A stretch of 64,000 nt of DNA, from the NCBI RefSeq assembly GCF_003967535.1, contig NZ_BIFR01000002.1, positions 1,860,001-1,924,000 of the forward strand, given 5' to 3'. The stretch is from Tengunoibacter tsumagoiensis. Lineage in GTDB: Bacteria > Chloroflexota > Ktedonobacteria > Ktedonobacterales > Ktedonobacteraceae. The position numbers were made by a program, and so were the translations under genes. Below, piece by piece: positions 45,380-54,612 of the stretch. Under the pieces are notes generated by a model that worked only from the letters and a program-made list of their open reading frames with translations, ran no database searches and had not been told where the DNA came from. Each line of letters starts with the position of its first letter. The first letter of the stretch is position 1.

Positions 45380-45820
45380 ATGAGCGCAGCTGTTGCCGCA
45401 CACGAGTATGAAGTGATTATCAATGCCGCTCCAGAGGTGGTCTGGCAGGCAATTACCAGTCCCGATTCTACTCAAAAATATTATTTCAAAACACGAGTGG
45501 AATCTACCTGGGAAAAGGACTCTGATTTCCGCTATTACAATCTGGATGGAAGCCTCTCCTCCGAGGGCAAAGTCATTGAGATCGAGCCCCAGAGCCATTT
45601 AAAGACTACCTTTACGCCTACCTGGATTCCTGATAGCCAGGCCTCAACAGTCACCTGGGACATTCAGCCACTAGGCACAACAGCTCTTGTAAAGCTTACC
45701 CATGACAGTATCAACGATACCGCCTTTGCTGAAGGTCAGTTCCATGCAGGCTGGATCTATGTGCTCTCCAGTCTTAAAAGCCTGATCGAGACGGGTGAGG
45801 CACTCCCAGACCTCTTCTAG
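45380..45820 (+). CDS. SRPBCC/AHSA1-family protein; candidate self-resistance protein
   Basis: 146 residues: HEYEVIINAAPEVVWQAITS at the start and the C-terminal helix FHAGWIYVLSSLKSLIETGE are standard for AHSA1-type START-fold proteins. The fold makes a deep hydrophobic pocket. CalC, the calicheamicin self-sacrifice protein, belongs to the same superfamily, so a member under the pathway box in an enediyne cluster is a fair resistance candidate; a stress or regulatory role is equally possible. AGAAAAGGA precedes the ATG. Confidence 0.82.
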   Translation: MSAAVAAHEYEVIINAAPEVVWQAITSPDSTQKYYFKTRVESTWEKDSDFRYYNLDGSLSSEGKVIEIEPQSHLKTTFTPTWIPDSQASTVTWDIQPLGTTALVKLTHDSINDTAFAEGQFHAGWIYVLSSLKSLIETGEALPDLF

Positions 45821-46014
45821 CTCTCATATTTCAAAAATGTACCCAATGCTTGCACTATGCCCAACCGCTCTTCTCCTTCTCCTTACTCCTGGCTGAGCGG
45901 TGGGCATATTCATACTCATTATTCTTAACCCCATGCCCGGCGTCTCTTGCACTGGTTATCCAATTTTTCTGGCTTCACGGCACCTTTTATTTTATAGCAA
46001 CCAGGAGGTAATAT

Positions 46015-47136
46015 ATGCAAATAATTACGATACCTCAGATTAATAGCAATGATGACACCTGCGTCCTGGTAGAATGGCTCTATGAGAATGGGCAAGAAGT
46101 AGATGAGGGGGCGCTTCTGGCAACGCTTGAAACTTCAAAAGCGACGATCGATCTCATGAGCCCTGGAATAGGCATCCTTCAGGTGCGTGGAAACGCTGGG
46201 GAAGAGTATGCTCCTGGCTCTGAAGTGGCCCTCCTCTTTGCAACTGCTGAGGAACGACAGGCCTTTCTCTCTCGAGAGACGGCAGATGCCCATGAGCTAC
46301 CACAAAAGTATATTCTGACACAGGATGCTGAAGCGCTTGTGCGAGAACATCATATTTCTGACAACCAGCTTGCCTCTCTTGGCAAGAAATTTGTGAAAAA
46401 GGCCGATATTCTGTCATTGCTCGAAAATACAGATTCGAAACAACAGCCTGTACTAACGTCTCGTCAGCAGACTGTATTACAGTCAAAGCGTACTCAGTCT
46501 CTTGTTGCGCAAAGAGTTACGCTGGCCCATCAGACTATTCCAAGTGCCTTTGCTGCAATCAAAATCTTTTGTGATCCTGCCCTTCAGGCAATTACCCACT
46601 ATATTGAGCGCGAAGGCGTGATCATCGGGCTGCTTGAGGTCTTCTTAAAAGAAGTGGGGGCGCTCTCCAGTCTCTATCCACAGTTTTACCAGAACCATGA
46701 TCAGGGGGAAGCTGTCACAACTGGCATTGGCGTCACTATGGATGTGGGGACGGGGCTCTATATTCCTGTTCTAAAGGCCGTGGACACGAAATCGTTGGAG
46801 CAGATCGCCGATGAGCTGATGGAGGCTCGCCTTAAAGCACTCCAAAAAGCGTTTAAGGACGATGATCTTAGCGGTGGCGGACTTACTATTTCGGTGCATA
46901 CAGAGCAAGATATTTTGCTCGCTCTGCCTATTATATTCCCTACTCAGACGGCTATGCTCTCGCTCTGTTCAGTACAGGATGAACTGTATTTTGATGACGA
47001 AGGACAGGTGCGCAGGCGGCAGTATATCACGCTTGGTGTGACGTACGATCATCGCTTCATCAATGGGGCAGAAGCAGTGCAGTTTCTTCAGGAGATCAAA
47101 CGGAGACTTGAAAGCGTGAGCGAGAATAACGTATGA
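46015..47136 (+). CDS. 2-oxoacid dehydrogenase E2 (lipoyl acyltransferase) coupled to the NRPS
   Basis: 373 residues. One lipoyl domain (1-80) with the lipoylated lysine in LETSKATIDLMS, a peripheral-subunit-binding region (~98-140), then the catalytic domain (~155-373). The catalytic motif is YDHRFINGAEAV, where the family has DHRxxDG; the Asp is replaced by Asn while the His is kept. AGGAGG precedes the ATG. The stop overlaps the NRPS start (ATGA), so translation is coupled. With E1alpha/E1beta at 24.0-26.0 kb it can carry an acyl group on its lipoyl arm and pass it to CoA, the ACP at 23760 or an NRPS carrier. Confidence 0.92.
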   Translation: MQIITIPQINSNDDTCVLVEWLYENGQEVDEGALLATLETSKATIDLMSPGIGILQVRGNAGEEYAPGSEVALLFATAEERQAFLSRETADAHELPQKYILTQDAEALVREHHISDNQLASLGKKFVKKADILSLLENTDSKQQPVLTSRQQTVLQSKRTQSLVAQRVTLAHQTIPSAFAAIKIFCDPALQAITHYIEREGVIIGLLEVFLKEVGALSSLYPQFYQNHDQGEAVTTGIGVTMDVGTGLYIPVLKAVDTKSLEQIADELMEARLKALQKAFKDDDLSGGGLTISVHTEQDILLALPIIFPTQTAMLSLCSVQDELYFDDEGQVRRRQYITLGVTYDHRFINGAEAVQFLQEIKRRLESVSENNV

Positions 47137-50100
47137 TCCAGACCCTCTTTGAGGCACAGGTGCAACGAATGCCCGATGCAGTTGCTCTTTCACATCAACA
47201 TGAACGGATGACCTATCAAGAACTCAATGAACGCTCCAACCAGCTTGCTCATTATCTGCAAACGCTGGGGGTAGGTCCTGAAGTTCTGGTTGCGCTCTAC
47301 TTACCGCGTTCTATTGAACTCATTATCGCTTTTCTTGCTATTATCAAAGCTGGCGGTGCCTATGTGCCAGTGGATGCGACCTATCCACTGGACCGCCTGG
47401 CATTTATTCTCAATGATACTCAGGCCCCTATAGTAATTACGCATTCGTCTCTTCAACGGAATATGCCCAATATGGCTTCGCAGGTGCTGTGCCTCGATGC
47501 TCTCCAGCCTGTGTTAGCCTTCTACGAAAGGGGAAACCCTGCCTGTACTACTAACTATCAGAATCTTGCGTACGCTATCTATACTTCTGGTTCAACGGGA
47601 GAGCCGAAAGGGGTCCTTGTCGAACAGCAAAGTCTGCTCAATCTAATTGACTGGCATCTTACTGCATTTGCGGTTACGGCTGAGGATCGAGCCAGCCAGT
47701 TTGCCAGCATCAGTTTTGACGCCTCAGTCTGGGAGATCTGGCCTTATCTACTGATTGGAGCGAGCGTTCATCTCATTCCTGATCAGTTGCTCGGTGATCC
47801 TGAACAATTACAGCAGTGGCTTCTGGCTGAAAAGATTTCGATCAGTTTTCTGCCTACAATTATGGCAGAGGCCCTGTTGAGACGCTCATGGCACGAACAG
47901 AGCTCACTGCGTATTCTCCTTACAGGTGGTGATCGTTTACGCTTGTATCCACCTGCACAGCTTCCTTTTAAGGTTATCAATAATTATGGTCCAACGGAAG
48001 CAACGGTTGTGGCGACGTCTATTGAGCTCTCCGCAGATGCACAAGGTTCGTTCTTCCCTTCCATCGGCTGGCCTATTACCAATGTACAAGTGTATCTTCT
48101 GGATCAGGAGGGACACCCCGTCCCCATCGGCGAAACTGGTGAGCTCTGCATCGGTGGGCAAGGGCTTGCCCGTGGCTACCTCAAACGTCCGTTGTTAACA
48201 CTTGAACGGTTTATTCCTGATCCCTTTGGCACTGGAGGAGAAGCACGCCTCTACAAAACTGGCGATTTCGCTCGTATGCGCTCAGATGGAGCACTGGAGT
48301 TTCTTGGCCGTCTTGATCAACAGGTAAAGTTGCGTGGCTTTCGCATTGAATTAGGAGAGATCGAGGCAACGCTCAATCGACATCCAGCGATTCAGGAGAG
48401 TCTGACGCTTTTACATGAAGATGGAGTTGGAGAGTCCCATCTTCTCGCCTATTTTATAGCACATGAACGTGCCTCCTGTGAGAGCGAAGAACTGAAACGT
48501 TTCCTTGCAAAATATTTGCCCGCTTATATGCTGCCGCGTGCATTAATACGCATAGAACGCTGGCCATTGACGCTTAATGGAAAACTTGATACAGCAGCCC
48601 TTCCATTGCCCTTTGGGATGAGGCCAGAGCTACACACAGTCTATGTTGAACCACAGACGCCGGTCGAAAAAGAGGTTGCAGCCATCTGGCGAACAGTTCT
48701 CCAGCTTGATCAGGTTGGCCGTAACGATCATTTTTTTGATCTGGGCGGCAACTCTTTACAGGCCACCCAGATTGTTGTTCGCCTGCGAGAACAGTTTGCT
48801 GTTACGATCGAACTTATGGACTTCTTTGATAATCCGACGATCGCTTTACAGTCTACCTATCTTGAAGAGAGCAGAGATCGGATCTTCTCTTCCGCTGAAG
48901 ATGGGGTAAAAACGGCTCACCCGGCACAATTCCCACTGTCATTTGCCCAGGAAGCGCTCTGGATGATCGAACAGTTTCATACTGGTCTCCTGGCCTATAC
49001 CGTTCCTTTGCTGTTTCATCTCCAGGGCAGACTCCATCTCTCGGCTCTGGAGCAGAGCCTTAGCCAACTCATTCTAGAGCATGAGAGTCTGCGTACTGTC
49101 TTTGTTGAGGAGGATGAAGAACCTGTACAAAAAATCATGCCTGCTTTTGCGCCGATCATCACCTGGTCTGATCTTTCACTTCTCAATACAACAGAACGCA
49201 CACACCATATTCGTCAGGCAGTACAACATCGCTTCGATCTTGAACAGGGGCCGCTCTTTCTGGTGAAGCTTATCAAGCTCCAGACAGATGACCATTTATT
49301 GTTGCTCCTTTTTCATCATATTATTATCGATTGGTGGTCGGTACAGATTCTCTTTAAAGAGCTCTCTCTTCTCTACACGACCTTCTCGCAGCCCCAAATT
49401 ATTGCGCAACCAGACCAGTTACGCGAGAGGAGTATATTTCATGCAGTAGATTATGCCATCTGGCAGAGGCAGTATCTGCAAGGGAGCGTCCTGACTCATC
49501 TTGTTGAATACTGGAAAAAACAGTTATCTGGAACACCATTTCCCTTACCACTGCCAACTGATCATCCTCGCCCTCTGCGTCCAACCTATTGTGGGGCTAT
49601 CTATTATTTCACCTTGAACACCAGGTTAAGTTACGCACTACGCATGTTGAGTCGCAAAGAAAACTGTACGCTGTTTATGACACTACTGACAGCTGCACAG
49701 CTATTGCTAAAATCTCTTTGCAAGGTGAATGACATTGTTATTGGATCGCCTACCGCGAATCGGACACAGCGTGCGTTTGAGCCGCTGGTTGGCTACTTTG
49801 TAAATATCCTTCTTCTACGTACAAATTTAGCTGGAAACCCTGATCTTCGAGAGCTTCTGGCCCGTGTACGCGAGACAACCCTTGGAGCCTATCAACATCG
49901 GGAGCTTCCTTTTGAACTCCTGGTACAGCATCTGCAACCCTACCGAGATCACCGCTATCTTTCTCCACTCTTTCAGGTCGCCTTTCAATGCAAACCGCAA
50001 TTTCCAGAGCTGACCCTACCGCACCTCCAGATACAATTGATCGAATTTGAGACAACGACGTCTAGATTTGATCTCAATATTGAATTTGAGGAAGCACAAG

Positions 50101-50264
50101 ATCAATTGAAAGGAATGATAGAGTACAACACCGATATATTTATGGCTACGACTATTCAGCATTTTGCAAAGAGGCTTGAACAGATTCTCTGGTCGATGAC
50201 TCTTGACCCCACCCAACAGATTGACGAGCTTTTAGCTCAAGTGGAAAGGAACGAAACCGTATGA
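47133..50264 (+). CDS. NRPS A-PCP-C, predicted to activate leucine
   Basis: 1043 residues. Adenylation domain (~1-500): AIYTSGSTGEPKG, NNYGPTEATVVAT, and Lys in LTLNGKLD. Specificity positions read D-A-W-F-L-G-N-V-V-K, identical to a known leucine code. PCP Ser is in FDLGGNSLQATQ (~540). The C domain (~600-1040) has SFAQEALWMIEQF and the active HHIIIDWWS, where the usual Gly after Asp is Trp. There is no starter condensation domain. Its start overlaps the E2 stop and its stop overlaps the next NRPS. Confidence 0.93.
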   Translation: MIQTLFEAQVQRMPDAVALSHQHERMTYQELNERSNQLAHYLQTLGVGPEVLVALYLPRSIELIIAFLAIIKAGGAYVPVDATYPLDRLAFILNDTQAPIVITHSSLQRNMPNMASQVLCLDALQPVLAFYERGNPACTTNYQNLAYAIYTSGSTGEPKGVLVEQQSLLNLIDWHLTAFAVTAEDRASQFASISFDASVWEIWPYLLIGASVHLIPDQLLGDPEQLQQWLLAEKISISFLPTIMAEALLRRSWHEQSSLRILLTGGDRLRLYPPAQLPFKVINNYGPTEATVVATSIELSADAQGSFFPSIGWPITNVQVYLLDQEGHPVPIGETGELCIGGQGLARGYLKRPLLTLERFIPDPFGTGGEARLYKTGDFARMRSDGALEFLGRLDQQVKLRGFRIELGEIEATLNRHPAIQESLTLLHEDGVGESHLLAYFIAHERASCESEELKRFLAKYLPAYMLPRALIRIERWPLTLNGKLDTAALPLPFGMRPELHTVYVEPQTPVEKEVAAIWRTVLQLDQVGRNDHFFDLGGNSLQATQIVVRLREQFAVTIELMDFFDNPTIALQSTYLEESRDRIFSSAEDGVKTAHPAQFPLSFAQEALWMIEQFHTGLLAYTVPLLFHLQGRLHLSALEQSLSQLILEHESLRTVFVEEDEEPVQKIMPAFAPIITWSDLSLLNTTERTHHIRQAVQHRFDLEQGPLFLVKLIKLQTDDHLLLLLFHHIIIDWWSVQILFKELSLLYTTFSQPQIIAQPDQLRERSIFHAVDYAIWQRQYLQGSVLTHLVEYWKKQLSGTPFPLPLPTDHPRPLRPTYCGAIYYFTLNTRLSYALRMLSRKENCTLFMTLLTAAQLLLKSLCKVNDIVIGSPTANRTQRAFEPLVGYFVNILLLRTNLAGNPDLRELLARVRETTLGAYQHRELPFELLVQHLQPYRDHRYLSPLFQVAFQCKPQFPELTLPHLQIQLIEFETTTSRFDLNIEFEEAQDQLKGMIEYNTDIFMATTIQHFAKRLEQILWSMTLDPTQQIDELLAQVERNETV

Positions 50265-52984
50265 GCGACTCACTTTTATCCGCCTCCTCACCCATGACCT
50301 TCACTAAGGACAACTGGAAGCAAACGGTTATAGCATGGAATCAGACTACCAGTCCCTATCCACGCGAAGCGTGCATCCATGAACTATTTGAACGGCAAGC
50401 AGCACAAACACCTGAAGCTATCGCTATTATCGCCGACAAACAAAAGATCAGCTACGCCCAACTGAATGAACAGGCCAACCACCTTGCCAGATCGTTGCGC
50501 CATCTGGGAGTCGGGCCAGAGATCTGCGTTGGGATCTGCATTGAACGATCCCTTGAAATGATCGTGGGGATACTGGGAATTCTCAAAGCTGGCGGAGCGT
50601 ACGTCGCCTTTGCGCTTGATGAACCAAAAGAGCGGCTACGCTTTCTACTCGAAGACAGCGCGATTCAACTCCTCCTCACCCGTCAACGCTATAGCACCAT
50701 CTTGCCAGGCTTCCAGGGAAAACTTTTTTATCTCGATGAAGACTATCCAACCTCGTCCACAATGGAGACTAATCCAGATGTCCTCCCCACTCCAACCGCG
50801 GAGAATCTGGCATATGTGATTGCAACCTCAGGCTCAACCGGAAAACCAAAAGGGGTCTGCATTACCCATCGCAATGTTGTACGCCTGGTAGCTTCACCCA
50901 ATGTTGTAACCATTCAGCCACATGATATCTTTCTTCAATTCTCCCCTTTAACCTTTGATGCTTCAACGTTCGAGATCTGGGGGCCATTGCTCAATGGGGC
51001 ATGCCTGGTCCTGTTTCCGCCACAACAACCAACGCTGGATGAGCTCGGCCTGTTCATCAAAGAACAGAACATCACTATTCTCTGGCTCACGGCTGGACTC
51101 TTTCATCAGATGATTGAGAGTCAGACGGAACACTTGCAACATGTGCAGCAACTGCTGGCAGGAGGAGATGTCCTCTCAACCTCGCATATGCGCAAGGCAC
51201 TTGAAGAACTACCACACTGCCAACTCATCAATGGCTACGGGCCCACAGAGAACACCACCTTCACCTGCTATGGCCTGATTACAAAAACGACTGATCTGAG
51301 CCGATCTGTCCCAATCGGAAGGCCCGTCGCACAGACGCAGGTCTATGTACTGGATGAAAGACTCCAGCCTGTTCCCATGGGAGAGACTGGAGAACTTTAT
51401 ATTGGTGGAGATGGCGTAGCCCGTGGCTATCTGAATCGCCCCGAGCTTACAGCAGAGCTCTTCATCAATGATCCATTTCGTACAGACCAGGAGACCAGGC
51501 TCTATAAAACCGGCGATCTCGCCCGCTATCTTGCTGATGGCATGCTCGAATTTCTTGGGCGCAATGACCAGCAGGTGAAGATCCGCGGCTTTCGCGTTGA
51601 ACTGGCCGAAGTGACTGCAGCACTCCAACGGCATTCAGACGTAAAGCAAGCCTTAATCATAGCCCGAGAAGATCCTCTGGGCGATAAAAGATTGCTGGCC
51701 TATGTGGTCCCTCAAAGCGGGTCCACCATGACCATCAAAGATCTCCGACGCTATCTCGTCACTCAATTACCCAATTACATGCTTCCTGCGGCCTACATTC
51801 TGCTTGATGCCCTGCCCTTAACGCTCCTGGGAAAGATTGATACAGCCTCCTTACCAGAACCAGCAGTGGATAGTGGAGCCTATTTTGTCGCCCCCCGTAC
51901 CGTCGTTGAGGATCAGATCGCCCGTATCTTCGCAGATCTGCTTGGGATTTATCCAATCAGTGTGCAAGATAACTTTTTTGATCTGGGAGGCCATTCGCTG
52001 TTAGCACTCCGTCTGATCAGACGCTTGAAAAATCTCTTTGGAAAAGACATGCCCTTCACTATCTTTACTGATCTCACCGTTGAACGGCTGGCACAATTTC
52101 TCTATCAGCAGAGCGAGCTCCTACCAGCCTATTCACTTGTCTGTCTACAGGACAAAGGCACCAGGCCGCCACTGATCCTCATGCACCCTGCATCAGGCTT
52201 TATTTACCCTTATATGCAAATCAAATCGTTTATGCAGGAGGACCAGCCAGTTTATGCAATCGAGGAGTCGCACCTTTCCTCACAATGGCAGCCCTGCTCC
52301 AGTATCGATAAGCTAGCTGAGCGCTATCTGCCATTACTCAAAAACTTTCAGCCGGAAGGCCCATACTATCTGGGAGGGTGGTCCTTTGGAGGGCTGATTG
52401 CCTTTGAGATGGCTCGTCGCCTTCAGCAGAACGGAGAAAAGGTCGCATTGTTGGCAATGATTGACTCCAATCCTCCTCTGCCAGAATTCTTCCCACCCAC
52501 TGAAGATGCAACATCTATCATTAGCTGGTCAGTAATGGGTCTGGCGGCCAGTTGGCCGAACCATCCCCAGGGCTACCTTCCGCAGTTCTTACCAGAAGCA
52601 GTATTGCGCAGCATGTCTCAGGAGCAGCAGTGGCAATACTATATGGAATTTGCGAGCAAAGTCAATTTCGCCGATACATTGGAACAGCTACAACGCTGGG
52701 TCGAGATCTTCCAGCACCACGTCCTTGCCAATCAGACGTATCAACCAGCAGGCGAACGGTATCCAGAAAAAGTGACCATGATAAAAATGATCATTCCAGG
52801 CGATAATGAACAAGAGGTCATTGACCACACAACATCCGTCTGGAGCGGATTTATCAGCGGACCAATTGAGGTCAGTACAGTTGAAGGTGATCATTTTGGG
52901 ATCTTAGGCTCCGCCTGTCCTCTGATTGCCCAGCGCCTGGAGTATTATATCAACCAGCTTACCGATGGTGCTGAGAAGCAATAA
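50261..52984 (+). CDS. NRPS A-PCP-TE, predicted to activate valine
   Basis: 907 residues. Adenylation domain with VIATSGSTGKPKG and NGYGPTENTTFTC; specificity positions D-A-F-W-L-G-G-T-F-K, one change from a standard valine code (DAFWIGGTFK). The PCP Ser is in FDLGGHSLLALR (~575). The type I thioesterase at the end has GGWSFGGLIAFEM (Ser ~706) and a late GDHFG. With the upstream protein it makes a two-module line, A(Leu)-PCP / C-A(Val)-PCP-TE, which would release Leu-Val or an acylated or esterified form. Isoleucine is a possible alternative to valine. Confidence 0.93.
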   Translation: MSDSLLSASSPMTFTKDNWKQTVIAWNQTTSPYPREACIHELFERQAAQTPEAIAIIADKQKISYAQLNEQANHLARSLRHLGVGPEICVGICIERSLEMIVGILGILKAGGAYVAFALDEPKERLRFLLEDSAIQLLLTRQRYSTILPGFQGKLFYLDEDYPTSSTMETNPDVLPTPTAENLAYVIATSGSTGKPKGVCITHRNVVRLVASPNVVTIQPHDIFLQFSPLTFDASTFEIWGPLLNGACLVLFPPQQPTLDELGLFIKEQNITILWLTAGLFHQMIESQTEHLQHVQQLLAGGDVLSTSHMRKALEELPHCQLINGYGPTENTTFTCYGLITKTTDLSRSVPIGRPVAQTQVYVLDERLQPVPMGETGELYIGGDGVARGYLNRPELTAELFINDPFRTDQETRLYKTGDLARYLADGMLEFLGRNDQQVKIRGFRVELAEVTAALQRHSDVKQALIIAREDPLGDKRLLAYVVPQSGSTMTIKDLRRYLVTQLPNYMLPAAYILLDALPLTLLGKIDTASLPEPAVDSGAYFVAPRTVVEDQIARIFADLLGIYPISVQDNFFDLGGHSLLALRLIRRLKNLFGKDMPFTIFTDLTVERLAQFLYQQSELLPAYSLVCLQDKGTRPPLILMHPASGFIYPYMQIKSFMQEDQPVYAIEESHLSSQWQPCSSIDKLAERYLPLLKNFQPEGPYYLGGWSFGGLIAFEMARRLQQNGEKVALLAMIDSNPPLPEFFPPTEDATSIISWSVMGLAASWPNHPQGYLPQFLPEAVLRSMSQEQQWQYYMEFASKVNFADTLEQLQRWVEIFQHHVLANQTYQPAGERYPEKVTMIKMIIPGDNEQEVIDHTTSVWSGFISGPIEVSTVEGDHFGILGSACPLIAQRLEYYINQLTDGAEKQ

Positions 52985-53031
52985 ACGGCCTGATTGGCTG
53001 GTCACGCCTTCTACGCTAGAGCAGCAACCGG

Positions 53032-53442
53032 CTAGAGAAGATCGGTATTCTTATGCGCAAAATGCCCTTGATGCCATAGCGACTGCTGAATACCATGTGG
53101 CAGTCGAACATACTGATGGTACGTCTTAAGAAGTTGAAAAAAGGAGTCATCTCGTATCTTTTTGCGGAGAATGACATATTGTCTTCTCCGCACATTTTCA
53201 CTGGACATATGGAGCTCCTTACCCGTCTCTATCAGAGTGGAGCAATGGCCATCTACCAGACCAAGCCGTAAGAAGAGGAGTCGCATATCAAGTGCATCGA
53301 TGCACTGAGAATCATAATAGCCCTGAATGAGGGTACTCAATTGCATGCGACAGGTGAGTACTTGCAGTTCTACATCGGGCGGCTGTCGTAGATCAGTGAA
53401 CGTCTCAATAGCCTGCTCTTCATTCTCTTCATCGATCGGCAT
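53032..53442 (-). CDS. Short protein with sigma-70 region 4-like helix-turn-helix
   Basis: 136 residues. The central part, DALDMRLLFLRLGLVDGHCS followed by TGKELHMSSENVRRRQYVI, matches sigma-70 region 4 (RxxLRxGLxDGxxxTLxEIGxxLxVSxERVRQ). No region 2 is present, so it is a DNA-binding regulator or a decayed sigma factor. AGAGGGATGAT precedes the ATG. Its place just after the NRPS genes makes it a possible pathway regulator. Confidence 0.65.
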   Translation of the reverse strand: MPIDEENEEQAIETFTDLRQPPDVELQVLTCRMQLSTLIQGYYDSQCIDALDMRLLFLRLGLVDGHCSTLIETGKELHMSSENVRRRQYVILRKKIRDDSFFQLLKTYHQYVRLPHGIQQSLWHQGHFAHKNTDLL

Positions 53443-53676
53443 ATCATCCCTCTATACTATTATCGGTTTCCATGGCCTTATTGCATTTAGATAAGGACAT
53501 AAATTCTCCCAAATTAATAGCTTCAGTTGAAAGATAATACATGGTATACTGCTGCTATACTTCTTAATAATTGCTCATTTTCCACTTTACGATAAAATAC
53601 CTTCTCAACACAGAGTAGAGAGAAGATCTATTTGAGGATCAGCCCGTGAGAGGCCTGGTTGAAAAAAATACTGGCG

Positions 53677-54480
53677 TTATCGTGTCTGGCTTTGCTTGCT
53701 TATGGGTGATGGTAAGAGCATATTGATGCTCATGAGTAGCACCCAGAGAGGAAATAATAAGAGGACATACTCCCATCTGGTGATGGTCACGAGCAAAATG
53801 AGCGCAATAGCATACCCTAGATACGCCAGCCAGCGTGGAAGAATACCTGTACGTACCAGAATAGTTGAGGTCGTAATCATAAATACAGCAGCCATTCTCA
53901 GAGCAAAGACATTCATCAGGACCGAGGTCGTATGGTGAGCAAAAGCAAGCACGAGAGATGAAGAAGGACCACGAACAGCCAGCGCCCCCCCAATAATCGC
54001 TGCCACGGCAAAGAGCATCGCCAGAAATAAGAGACCACTTCCCAGAAAGACCGTCGCAAAAAAACGATCTTCATACTCACCAATCCGATCTCGAACAACC
54101 CCAATAAACCATAAGAAGGCAATCCCGGCATAGGGTATTAAATTCAGGCCCCATATCCATAACTGGTCAGGCAGCCATGGCCCCTCTACGTCTGGCTTCG
54201 CAATCCCTGCAAGCAAGAGAAGAGAGGCCGAGAGAAGAAGAGCAAACAGAATGCCTGCAATCGCTGCTCCACGTGGTGTATGCAATCCCGTATGATGCTC
54301 TTTAGACAATCGTTGCGACCTTTTCTTTCTTGCATAGAATCTCGACAAGTTTCCGCTTTCAGTATAGCGGGAAGATCCAAAAAAATGGCAAAATACAAAG
54401 GTCCTGATATGCCAATCCTTTAGAAAGATGCCAGAGAAGGTGAAGTCAAGCGGGTGAAAGCTGTTCATTCCGTTGCTCAT
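53677..54480 (-). CDS. Six-helix integral membrane protein
   Basis: Up to 267 residues. From about residue 68 there are about six transmembrane helices (AAIAGILFALLLSASLLLLA, LWIWGLNLIPYAGIAFLWFI, and so on). The first ~57 residues do not look like a coherent domain; a TTG at 54309 (LSKEHHTGLHTPRG), nine bases after AAGG, is a plausible true start. Family not recognised; no transport motifs are visible. Confidence 0.55.
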   Translation of the reverse strand: MSNGMNSFHPLDFTFSGIFLKDWHIRTFVFCHFFGSSRYTESGNLSRFYARKKRSQRLSKEHHTGLHTPRGAAIAGILFALLLSASLLLLAGIAKPDVEGPWLPDQLWIWGLNLIPYAGIAFLWFIGVVRDRIGEYEDRFFATVFLGSGLLFLAMLFAVAAIIGGALAVRGPSSSLVLAFAHHTTSVLMNVFALRMAAVFMITTSTILVRTGILPRWLAYLGYAIALILLVTITRWEYVLLLFPLWVLLMSINMLLPSPISKQSQTR

Positions 54481-54612
54481 CTATAGGCCAATGGTCAGAA
54501 AAATACTTACCAGCCTCTTTCCAGGCGTCCCTCTAAAGAGCCTATTCTTGAGCTTGATCCGTATTCAAAGTAGTGAACTCATATATACTGTACGAAGGAA
54601 GGTTCCCACTGT

